Source: Candidatus Njordarchaeota archaeon
Lineage (GTDB): Archaea > Asgardarchaeota > Njordarchaeia > Njordarchaeales > Njordarchaeaceae
Direction: 5' to 3'
Length of the DNA stretch: 7,273 nt
Assembly (NCBI GenBank): GCA_029856625.1
Contig: JAHKLG010000062.1
Coordinates: forward strand, 1-7,273
Below the pieces are notes generated by a model. The model did no database searches. It worked only from the letters and a program-made list of their open reading frames with translations, and was not told where the DNA came from. The translations under genes were made by a program, and so were the position numbers. Shown here in pieces: positions 1 through 6,018 of the stretch. Numbering within the stretch: position 1 is the stretch's first letter; each line of letters begins with the position of its first letter.

Positions 1-1698
1 ATAGTTTCATTCATAATAGGTCCTCCAGGAGCTACTCTCGTTGGATATCCTTTCCTTGCTGGCATAGCGGGGACAGCATTAGTGGTGATCATTCTGGATA
101 TTAAATACCTTATAAGCTCTGAAGGAATTACTAGAACTAAGGCTTTATTATTAATTATGCTTATTATTTTCTCGGTGCTCTCTCCTACACTTCTCCCTCT
201 TAAGTCAAAAGGCGCTGTAGATGATAGTTGGAAATCAGAAGTTCCCTTTATTATAAATGTGAATGCATCCGAGTTTCCAATCAGTATTGATAATATTAGA
301 TTAGTTGATAGAGCACTAGCCCGTGATTATGCGTTGTCTTACAGACTGCCAAAAATCGGGAATTATCAGTTAAAAGTGGGTACTGAGTATGAAAATATTG
401 GGTTAGTAGCTGGTAAACCTGCTTGGGTCGTTCCTGTTTATTATACCTATGCTCTCACCCCCGAGATAAATAAGATGGTAGGATACCTATACATTCATCT
501 CGATACACCAACATTCGAATCGATGCGATTCGTTAATGTTGAGATGTCTATTGCACCTGGCCTTTATGGAAGAAGGGATCTCTTTTGCTTTACTCTGAGA
601 TTAGCGCCAGATGGAATAATTGGAGAGGTTTATTTAATTGACCCGAGTCCAGTTACTTCTTCACCCGCTTGGGTCGTGCTTATTGATCGATACAGTAAAT
701 GGGGAGTGCGTCTGCCTTATAAGGTCTTGATTGTGGGGGCGGAAGGTGATTATAAGTTATATCCTTGGAGAGACGCTGTTGGAATTGTGCCTCAGGTGGT
801 TTCAGGGACAGCTCTGGAATCTATTGTTCTGAGAATCGGTTCCAGCATTAGAAACGGTTTGAAAGACTACTTCGCGAAAGGTTTCATCTGGATACCAGTA
901 TCTCAGGATATACAGGAACTTCTGGACGAGGAATTCTATCATCGGTCGCATCATTTCTTATTAAGTGATTGGTGGGGGAGGGACTTCTATCTAGCGGTGA
1001 GGACTACTGGTGGAGAAGAATCTGTTGCGGCATGGGTGTTAATAAATGATAGCATAGCATTGTTTGATCTAAGATTTTATCACGGTATTGGAGGGATTAC
1101 CAGGGGCGTGAATACCCCAGAAAGAGCCATGGAAGCGATCGAAGGACTACTTAAAGGATCCGTTCCATATGGTGCTGAAGCTAGATATCCGAAGCTTTAC
1201 TCAGTCTGCTTCAATAATAATACCTACTTAATCTGGGTTGCTTTGGTTGCTCAGAAACTTCCAGGGGCCGATAAGCCAATCGGAGTAGTATGGGTTGATG
1301 CATCCAATCCGAGAATCTCTGGATTTGTCCAATACGTTTACGGTGAGTCTCATGATGTATTCATGGAGCGTCTCTACAACAATATCATTGCCTCATACAT
1401 GGGTTGGCAAGGAGGAAATGAGACAATTCTATTAACCGCTTACATCAACGGAACCATAATTAGGAAGGGTTGGGCTCTGCTCCAGCCTAATTATGAGTAT
1501 GCCATAATAATGAGTGTCCTTAACACTACTGGAGAACTCGTAACTGTAATTGTTTTAGAATCCAAAGTAGCTACTAAGCAAGATTTCTACAATGCGGTTC
1601 TAGCCAAAGAGGGAGACAGAGTAGAGATTCAAGCGAGATGGGACATCGATTTACAGGCATGGGTAGCGTATACTGTTAAGCTCTATCCCCAGGGATAA
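1..1698 (+). CDS. Membrane-anchored protein with large repeat-containing extracytoplasmic domain (5' partial)
   Basis: The frame is open from base 1 and encodes hydrophobic sequence before the first possible GTG start (82), so I read this as the C-terminal 565 residues of a longer protein. Counting from base 1, transmembrane segments lie near residues 11-34 and 46-67, joined by a short polar loop. A polar region of about 495 residues with no further membrane span follows, presumably outside the cell. It carries many N-x-S/T sequons (such as NNNT, GNET, NGTI, NTTG), consistent with archaeal surface glycosylation. Elements recur: AWV or IWV tryptophan motifs at W142, W224, W345, W412 and W554, and two helix-then-strand units (LVDRALARDYA near 101-111, TPERAMEAIEGLL near 372-384), each followed by a W-V strand. 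That pattern is reminiscent of tandem PepSY-like domains, but I cannot confirm the family. No catalytic motif is visible. The stop TAA is followed by a T-rich tract. Function unknown. Confidence 0.8.
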   Translation: MVSFIIGPPGATLVGYPFLAGIAGTALVVIILDIKYLISSEGITRTKALLLIMLIIFSVLSPTLLPLKSKGAVDDSWKSEVPFIINVNASEFPISIDNIRLVDRALARDYALSYRLPKIGNYQLKVGTEYENIGLVAGKPAWVVPVYYTYALTPEINKMVGYLYIHLDTPTFESMRFVNVEMSIAPGLYGRRDLFCFTLRLAPDGIIGEVYLIDPSPVTSSPAWVVLIDRYSKWGVRLPYKVLIVGAEGDYKLYPWRDAVGIVPQVVSGTALESIVLRIGSSIRNGLKDYFAKGFIWIPVSQDIQELLDEEFYHRSHHFLLSDWWGRDFYLAVRTTGGEESVAAWVLINDSIALFDLRFYHGIGGITRGVNTPERAMEAIEGLLKGSVPYGAEARYPKLYSVCFNNNTYLIWVALVAQKLPGADKPIGVVWVDASNPRISGFVQYVYGESHDVFMERLYNNIIASYMGWQGGNETILLTAYINGTIIRKGWALLQPNYEYAIIMSVLNTTGELVTVIVLESKVATKQDFYNAVLAKEGDRVEIQARWDIDLQAWVAYTVKLYPQG

Positions 1699-1714
1699 TA
1701 TTTCTTGCCCTAAT

Positions 1715-1723
1715 CTTTATAAG
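1715..1723 (+). promoter_or_regulatory. TATA box for the prenyltransferase gene
   Basis: CTTTATAAG is a near-ideal archaeal TATA element in the 67-bp gap after the preceding gene. A transcript start about 25 bp further on (near 1744-1748) would give a short leader of about 20 nt that just contains the Shine-Dalgarno. This suggests the prenyltransferase is transcribed independently of the upstream gene. The position is inferred from sequence only. Confidence 0.6.
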
Positions 1724-1741
1724 TTTCTTTTCTTATTTTTT
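1724..1741 (+). terminator. T-rich terminator tract after the repeat-protein gene
   Basis: An 18-base stretch that is almost all T with a few C and one A begins 26 bp after the stop at 1698. Archaeal RNA polymerase commonly terminates on such U-rich runs without a hairpin. It also lies between the TATA box and the likely start of the next transcript, so it could instead be pyrimidine-rich initiator-region sequence. Confidence 0.4.
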
Positions 1742-1751
1742 CAGAAACTTT

Positions 1752-1758
1752 AAGGAGG
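1752..1758 (+). promoter_or_regulatory. Strong Shine-Dalgarno deciding the start at 1766
   Basis: AAGGAGG lies 7 nt before the ATG at 1766, the best match to an anti-16S tail in the window. It fixes the start codon of the prenyltransferase. Confidence 0.8.
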
Positions 1759-1765
1759 CACAATC

Positions 1766-2734
1766 ATGAGCAATGAGAGGCCAGTTATGCCGAAGTGGAA
1801 AGCTCTCATTCTAGCTTCTAGGCCCCCTTTCTTGCAGGTGACTATTCTTCCCGTCAGCTTAGGTATTATTCTCGCATTTTATCATGTGGGACATATAAAC
1901 TGGTTATATGCAGTGTTAGTTCTTCTAATTGCTTGTTTTATGCACTTAAGTGTAAATCTCGTACATGAATACTGGGATTGGAAAAGTGGTACTGATAATA
2001 TTAATGTTAATGCTATGAGGCCCTTTACTGGTGGAAGTGGGATGATACAGCTTGGTTTAGTAAGCCCTAAGGAAGAGCTTGCATTTGGATTATCACTTCT
2101 TATCTTGGCTACCATCCTCGGTCTTTACATACTAGTTGTCTTACCAGTAGTTCGTATTCCATTGTTGATTATTGGCGCTATAGCCGTTTTTTCGATCATA
2201 TTCTATACTGGCCCACCACTAAAGCTAGCTCATAGGGGGGTCGGAGAATTCTTCATTTTCTTAAACTTTGGGCCACTAATGTGCCTAGGTCCATACATTG
2301 TTCTGACGCAAAGGATTCATATGGAGCCTATAATAGTTGGTTCTCTTCTGGGAATCCTAACTACAGCTATACTATGGATCAATGAATTTCCAGATGTACA
2401 GGCTGATGCTTCGGTGGGTAAAAGACACTTAGTTGTGAGATTTGGTCTTAAAAGGGCTAGGTATGGATACGCTATATTAGAATTTCTACCGTACATTATC
2501 CAAATTCTAGCAGTATTTTTAGGATTATTACCATGGATTACGCTAATAACGTTTTTGGCTATTCCACAAGCTATTCGTAATGTTAGGATTTGCTTTGAGA
2601 ACTATGATAAGCCGAAGAAACTATTCCCAGCAAATCTTGGAACGATCAAAAATCACTTAATTTATGGGCTTCTCCTTATACTAGCGTATATTTTGATATT
2701 CGTTATCCCTATTAATCCTTATCTTGGTTCTTAA
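1766..2734 (+). CDS. UbiA-superfamily prenyltransferase, MenA-like (probable quinone side-chain attachment)
   Basis: This 322-residue integral membrane protein has about eight or nine hydrophobic segments, the usual UbiA size and topology. Family members transfer a polyprenyl chain from polyprenyl diphosphate to an aromatic or other acceptor at the membrane and release PPi. The first Asp-rich motif region is N64-LVHEYWDWKSG-T-D77, aligning with the MenA pattern NDYxDxxxGxD but with His-Glu (H67 E68) where Asn-Asp is usual; D71, G75 and D77 are kept. The MenA-type RPFTGGSG block follows at 85-92. The second motif is N206-E-F-P-D210-x3-D214-x4-K219-R220, continuing HLVVRFG, close to the classic DxxxDxxxGKRTLAVRLG. 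These features favour a 1,4-dihydroxy-2-naphthoate-type prenyltransferase over geranylgeranylglyceryl-phosphate or haem-O enzymes. The acceptor is not proven; archaeal sulfur-containing quinones are also possible. The start is set by a strong Shine-Dalgarno. Confidence 0.9.
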   Translation: MSNERPVMPKWKALILASRPPFLQVTILPVSLGIILAFYHVGHINWLYAVLVLLIACFMHLSVNLVHEYWDWKSGTDNINVNAMRPFTGGSGMIQLGLVSPKEELAFGLSLLILATILGLYILVVLPVVRIPLLIIGAIAVFSIIFYTGPPLKLAHRGVGEFFIFLNFGPLMCLGPYIVLTQRIHMEPIIVGSLLGILTTAILWINEFPDVQADASVGKRHLVVRFGLKRARYGYAILEFLPYIIQILAVFLGLLPWITLITFLAIPQAIRNVRICFENYDKPKKLFPANLGTIKNHLIYGLLLILAYILIFVIPINPYLGS

Positions 2735-2738
2735 CCGC

Positions 2739-2744
2739 TTTTTT
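2739..2744 (+). terminator. T-run after the prenyltransferase gene
   Basis: A run of six T follows the TAA stop by 4 bp, with no obvious hairpin. It is a plausible archaeal oligo-T terminator that would separate this gene from the next. Confidence 0.35.
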
Positions 2745-2754
2745 CTGAAAAATC

Positions 2755-2762
2755 TTTATTAA
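2755..2762 (+). promoter_or_regulatory. Candidate TATA box for the PAP2 gene
   Basis: TTTATTAA preceded by an A-rich BRE-like stretch lies 38 bp before the GTG at 2801. A start about 25 bp downstream of its centre would leave a leader of roughly 10-20 nt. No clear Shine-Dalgarno is seen in that leader. Confidence 0.45.
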
Positions 2763-2800
2763 TGCTAAATACTGAATATTGAGTTACCTCACTGCTACTG

Positions 2801-3547
2801 GTGAAGCTTTTGGGGAGCATTTCAAAATATTTATGGTTCGTAAAGAATACGTTTTATATAATCGGTTATGCTGTTCTAGCCCTCTTTTTATATGATATTA
2901 TTGCGGAAATTACTCTTGAAGGCTCTCCAATCACGGGCCTTGGACCGATAACATTAGCTACTCCTCTAGATGCCATTATCCCCTTCCTTTCAGCGTTTAC
3001 CGTATTCTACGTATTCATCTTTTATCCATTCGTGATTTACTCACTTGGTTATCTCATGTATATCCGACCAGAGAAGGCGGATAAAGTTTTCTTATCCATC
3101 CTCATCGTGTACATAGTGGCTTTTCTAAATTATTTATTATTACCAGTGAAGATGATTAGACCTGATCCAGATAAGCTACCGAGTGACTTCTTGTCTAGAG
3201 TAATGGCTAAATACTATAAAGAAGATTTGCCCGTGAATTGCTTCCCCAGTCTTCACGCGGCTAATTCCACGTTATTTGCTTACTGGATGAGCAAGGCTAA
3301 GCCAAGATTTAAGATTCTGTTCTGGGCAATAGCGATTAGTGTGATCATCTCGACTCTTTTTGTTAGACAACATGTTATAGCTGATGAAGTATATGGATTT
3401 TTATTGGCCTATCTCGTATCTTGGCTTATCGATAGGGGATTCCCAGATGGAAAACCCGTTAAGGAATACTGGTTACCCAGAGCAATTTTCACACTTGTTC
3501 TAGCCACAGCAGTTGCGATTTTTATTATTCTTGGCTATCTACCATAA
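2801..3547 (+). CDS. PAP2-superfamily membrane phosphatase (Aur1/PAP2_3-like)
   Basis: This 248-residue protein has about six hydrophobic spans (near 15-35, 55-85, 96-115, 172-187, 192-210, 226-246), typical of membrane PAP2 enzymes, which remove phosphate from lipid phosphates or diphosphates or transfer phospho-head groups. Motif 1 is reduced to R120-P121. Motif 2 is CFPSLHAANS with P149-S150-x-H152. Motif 3 is STLFVRQHVIADEVYG, giving the nucleophile-position H191 and D195. Where the classic motif reads SRx5H, this protein has S184-T185, the form found in the Aur1/PAP2_3-like branch, so the branch rather than inactivation probably explains it. The start is GTG; an in-frame TGA at 2780 limits extension, and TTG at 2810 is the only near alternative. 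It follows the prenyltransferase by 66 bp with its own TATA-like element. Polyprenyl diphosphate or phosphatidyl lipids are plausible substrates by context only. Confidence 0.85.
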   Translation: MKLLGSISKYLWFVKNTFYIIGYAVLALFLYDIIAEITLEGSPITGLGPITLATPLDAIIPFLSAFTVFYVFIFYPFVIYSLGYLMYIRPEKADKVFLSILIVYIVAFLNYLLLPVKMIRPDPDKLPSDFLSRVMAKYYKEDLPVNCFPSLHAANSTLFAYWMSKAKPRFKILFWAIAISVIISTLFVRQHVIADEVYGFLLAYLVSWLIDRGFPDGKPVKEYWLPRAIFTLVLATAVAIFIILGYLP

Positions 3548-3551
3548 TCCC

Positions 3552-3556
3552 TTTTT
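3552..3556 (+). terminator. Short T-run after the PAP2 gene
   Basis: Five T immediately after the stop codon region could act as a weak oligo-T terminator. There is no hairpin, so the support is limited. Confidence 0.25.
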
Positions 3557-3597
3557 AACGCAATTCTTCCCTATTGTATAATAGAGTGTATGATTCG

Positions 3598-3701
3598 ATG
3601 ATGATTAAGAAGTTGAGGTTTGGCTCGGAGTTGATCCAAAAGTGAATTATTATTCTAAGATCCTTAGGGAGGAGTGCGAGAAAAACCCGTATATGGCTTG
3701 A
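3598..3701 (+). other. Two overlapping mini-ORFs (15 and 19 codons) or a decayed 5' coding region
   Basis: Within the 173-bp gap, ATG at 3598 opens a 15-codon frame (MMIKKLRFGSELIQK) ending with TGA at 3643-3645. A GTG at 3642 overlaps that stop as GTGA and opens a 19-codon frame (MNYYSKILREECEKNPYMA) ending at 3701; a GGAG lies 11 nt before this GTG. The first frame is the same as that of the gene starting at 3721. The peptides have a protein-like mix of charged residues, but at this length chance is a serious alternative. They could be translated leader ORFs, or remnants of a longer N-terminus disrupted by small indels. Confidence 0.2.
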
Positions 3702-3708
3702 AGTTATT

Positions 3709-3713
3709 GAGGT
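3709..3713 (+). promoter_or_regulatory. Shine-Dalgarno supporting the GTG start at 3721
   Basis: GAGGT is spaced 7 nt from the GTG at 3721. The frame upstream of this GTG stays open back to 3646 but contains no ATG or GTG start, so this site is the main support for the chosen start. Confidence 0.55.
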
Positions 3714-3720
3714 AAGAGTT

Positions 3721-4125
3721 GTGACGGGGCCTGCTCAGGGGAAGATAAGAATCCCCGTGGAAGTTATTATAATGGGGCATAAGGTAGATTCCATAGTTTA
3801 CATTCATCTAAAAGGTTACTCAAGAGCCCGTATAACTCATATTGATATTGAAGGATTCGATGCTGAGGGGGATAAAATAAACGGAGGAATGGCTGTGGGA
3901 ACAAGCAATGGTCTGACAATAATTCTTAAGAAAGAGATAGTTATTGCAGGGAAAAACGCTAAGAAGATTGTTTTAAGAGGTTTGAGAGTGCTAAATATCG
4001 GAGAGAGAGCGAAATGTGTTATAGGAATTAAAGATGGAGGAATTTTCGTGGGCTTTGAGTCAAAGGTTTTACCACGTCTAGAAAAACTTGCATTGGAAAG
4101 GATCGATGGGGCATCTGAGGGATGA
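3721..4125 (+). CDS. Hypothetical small soluble protein, probably beta-rich
   Basis: I do not recognise this 134-residue protein. It has no signal peptide or membrane segment. Residues 8-75 alternate hydrophobic and polar residues in short strands (IRIPVEVIIMG, VDSIVYIHLKG, ARITHIDIEGF, LTIILKKEIVIAG), and more strands follow to about residue 115 (KKIVLRGLRVLNIG, KCVIGIKDGGIFVGF). This suggests a beta sandwich or barrel. A lysine/glutamate-rich helix probably closes the chain (near 117-130). It contains one cysteine and one histidine and no recognisable metal or nucleotide motif. It begins with GTG behind a GAGGT site and ends 1 bp before the stop of the convergent pyrophosphatase gene. Composition resembles its neighbours, so transfer is not indicated. 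The N-terminus may be longer if the upstream region contains an indel, since WLEVIEVRVV reads in frame just before the GTG. Confidence 0.75.
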   Translation: MTGPAQGKIRIPVEVIIMGHKVDSIVYIHLKGYSRARITHIDIEGFDAEGDKINGGMAVGTSNGLTIILKKEIVIAGKNAKKIVLRGLRVLNIGERAKCVIGIKDGGIFVGFESKVLPRLEKLALERIDGASEG

Positions 4126-4126
4126 G

Positions 4127-5755
4127 CTACTGGGTTTCAATATACCTAAGCAGCATAGGTAGAACTTGACTTTTCCTTGATGTAACCCCTGGTAATACTC
4201 CATACCCCTCTGATAAATCAACTTTGAGCGCATTAGCTACGATTTCCTCATTACCAACAACTATTATGAAGCTTCTTTCCTCTATGTAATCCGTTATCAT
4301 TAGGACAAGAAATATTAGCCCTCTATCCCTCATCTCCTTCATCATTACCTCCTTTAGAGAATTAAGCATTCCTAGGTAATTCTCTGGCCTAGTAGTCATA
4401 ATCTGTGCGATACCAAAATTACCTATTTTTGACGAGAATATCTTCAGATCCATAGTGATTATTTTCTTCGGATCGCTTGGCTCATTGGCGGCCATGGCGA
4501 TTTTCACAAACTCTAATGCTTCCTTAAGACTCAAACCAACGTAATCACAGATCTCCTTAACTACTTGCCTATCAATTATTGTTGTTGTCGGGCTTTTTAG
4601 TAGGAGGGTGTCTGATAATATAGCATACAGCATAGCTTCAGCCAAATTAATCTCAATTTCTATTCCCTCCTCCTTAGCAAGTCGCCAAATGATCGTATTC
4701 GTGGCCCCTAGTGGCTCAATCCTAAAGATTATGGGGTTTAGAGTTTTTACATCCCCGCTTATCCTGTGATGATCTACAACTGCAATGATTTCTGCTTCCT
4801 CGATACCCTCAACTGATTGGCTAAACTCGTTATGATCCACTAACGCTACCTTCTTCCTATAATCCTTCACGAGGTCGCTTCTTGTTATTATTCCTCGCAA
4901 TCTTCCTACAGCATCCGTAACTATAATGCTCCTAACGCCACGCTGCATCATCATATTTCGGATATCCTTAACCAACGCGTCCTCACTAACAGTTACTGGT
5001 TTATCAGAAAATCTTCCCACAGGCTGGCTTAGATCAAGAAGTCTAAGAGTAGTATAGAGATCATGAGGAGATAGAATCACCGTAGCGTTCTTCTCCTTAA
5101 TCTCCTTGGTAATATCGTCAAATGAGTTTATTTCCCCAGTAATAATGATATACTTTATTCCATGTCTAATAGCTTCTCTTAGAATACGTTTATCCCCCAT
5201 AGACACAAGAATGACTCTAGTTAATTCCTTCTCCTCAAGCTTTTTAATACGCTCCAGCGACCAATCTACAATTATTTTTCCACTTAGTGAACCTTCAGGA
5301 TTTCCATACAATAGTTTTCCATTGGATATTTCTAGGAAATTCTTTATGGGTGTCTCTCTTAATACGAACTCTTCCTTGATAATCTCCTCAATAAAACTTC
5401 TTGCAAAAGACTCCGTGCTGAATAATCCAACAATGATCTTATTGGTGTCCACGATTGGTAATGATCGTATACCTTTTGATACTATTATATCCATAACCTT
5501 TTTCAGTGGATCCCAATGATAAGCAAAAATAACATCTTTAGTCATTACGTCCTGGGCACGGGGATAAACATCATTAATGATGTCTGGGATCTTCAAATTC
5601 GTCTTTTCCAGAAATATCCTTGTTTCCGGCCAAACATCACCAAGCCTAAATGGTTTTGCATTAAAGCCCTTATTCTTAAGCAAATGAGAAAAGGATATTG
5701 CCGAGATTATAGCATCTGTATCTGGATTTCTATGACCAATAACCAAGATTGCCAT
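4127..5755 (-). CDS. Family II inorganic pyrophosphatase with CBS-DRTGG-CBS regulatory insert
   Basis: This 542-residue cytosolic enzyme should hydrolyse PPi to two phosphates using Mn/Co ions, drawing forward PPi-releasing biosynthesis. The DHH domain starts GHRNPDTDA (H8, D12, D14), is interrupted, and resumes with D307-H308-N309, D328-H329-H330, EPLGATNT and S381-D382-T383. The C-terminal DHHA2 domain has K438 in DLKIF and the substrate-binding S526-R527-K528. All expected metal and phosphate ligands are present. The insert at about 66-304 holds CBS1 (66-125), a DRTGG-like segment (about 126-245) and CBS2 (246-300), the arrangement and length of bacterial CBS-pyrophosphatases such as that of Clostridium perfringens. 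In those enzymes AMP/ADP inhibit, while ATP and diadenosine polyphosphates activate. CBS2 keeps the ribose-binding pattern T291-R-S-D294, whereas CBS1 has S113-T-E-S116. The ATG start has an AGAGGT site 6 nt upstream. Confidence 0.95.
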   Translation of the reverse strand: MAILVIGHRNPDTDAIISAISFSHLLKNKGFNAKPFRLGDVWPETRIFLEKTNLKIPDIINDVYPRAQDVMTKDVIFAYHWDPLKKVMDIIVSKGIRSLPIVDTNKIIVGLFSTESFARSFIEEIIKEEFVLRETPIKNFLEISNGKLLYGNPEGSLSGKIIVDWSLERIKKLEEKELTRVILVSMGDKRILREAIRHGIKYIIITGEINSFDDITKEIKEKNATVILSPHDLYTTLRLLDLSQPVGRFSDKPVTVSEDALVKDIRNMMMQRGVRSIIVTDAVGRLRGIITRSDLVKDYRKKVALVDHNEFSQSVEGIEEAEIIAVVDHHRISGDVKTLNPIIFRIEPLGATNTIIWRLAKEEGIEIEINLAEAMLYAILSDTLLLKSPTTTIIDRQVVKEICDYVGLSLKEALEFVKIAMAANEPSDPKKIITMDLKIFSSKIGNFGIAQIMTTRPENYLGMLNSLKEVMMKEMRDRGLIFLVLMITDYIEERSFIIVVGNEEIVANALKVDLSEGYGVLPGVTSRKSQVLPMLLRYIETQ

Positions 5756-5761
5756 CTTTTT

Positions 5762-5767
5762 ACCTCT
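5762..5767 (-). promoter_or_regulatory. Shine-Dalgarno for the pyrophosphatase gene
   Basis: On the minus strand AGAGGT stands 6 nt before the ATG. This fixes the N-terminus directly at MAILVIGH, the expected start of the DHH domain. Confidence 0.65.
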
Positions 5768-5787
5768 TCTCTAATTCTGAGGAAAAC

Positions 5788-5796
5788 CAAATATAG
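5788..5796 (-). promoter_or_regulatory. Candidate TATA box for the pyrophosphatase gene
   Basis: CTATATTTG on the minus strand lies 33-41 nt before the ATG. A transcript start about 25 nt downstream would leave a leader of about 12 nt, only just including the Shine-Dalgarno. A second AT-rich element farther upstream on the same strand (5889-5900, TTTTTTATAG) is an alternative that would give a leader above 100 nt. Confidence 0.35.
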
Positions 5797-5945
5797 GGAA
5801 GAAGCTAACGAGGAATAACCATTATTGGATTCATTTTAGGGATGTCCGGTTAGGGAAAAATTTGAGAAGAAATACATATCACCTTCTCGCTATAAAAAAG
5901 TAACCCAAAACATGCACCTCTTGTATTTTCTAAAAATTATTGGGT

Positions 5946-5995
5946 GAAAAAGTTTTAAGTCAAATACGCAGTATTTTACTACTTCTCATTTAATT
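5946..5995 (+). promoter_or_regulatory. Promoter region of the YhfC-like gene, two candidate TATA elements
   Basis: Two elements are plausible. GAAAAAGTTTTAAG at about 5946-5959 has a purine-rich BRE-like lead and would start transcripts near 5980, giving a leader of about 38 nt. CATTTAATT at 5987-5995 would start transcripts at about 6017-6019, making the mRNA essentially leaderless. No convincing Shine-Dalgarno precedes the ATG at 6019, which favours the second. The rest of the 263-bp divergent gap shows no gene or repeat I can support. Confidence 0.4.
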
Positions 5996-6018
5996 CATGT
6001 TTAGTTTGGGTTAATGAT

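Noticed and set aside
1882..2115. Minus-strand frame of 77 codons inside the prenyltransferase gene
   Set aside because: It lies fully within a gene with strong family motifs and shows no motif or ribosome binding site of its own.
3620..3640. Possible tRNA T-arm-like sequence in the 3548-3720 gap
   Set aside because: GGCTCGGAGTTGATCC does not fit the GGTTCRANYCC pattern and no acceptor or anticodon arms pair around it.
3598..3650. Possible C/D box guide RNA (ATGATGA matches a C box)
   Set aside because: No CTGA D or D' box appears at the expected distance, so the C-box match alone is not enough.
5106..5519. Plus-strand frame of 137 codons inside the pyrophosphatase gene
   Set aside because: It is antisense to the well-supported CBS/DRTGG-like region and its serine/isoleucine-rich translation is typical of a shadow frame.
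5516..5818. Plus-strand frame of 100 codons over the start of the pyrophosphatase gene
   Set aside because: It is antisense to the conserved GHRNPDTDA region and its own upstream region has no convincing start signal.
5912..5944. Ten-residue frame MHLLYFLKIIG-like leader peptide before the YhfC-like gene
   Set aside because: It is very short, lacks a ribosome binding site, and the nearby TATA-like sequence is not at the right distance for a leaderless start.
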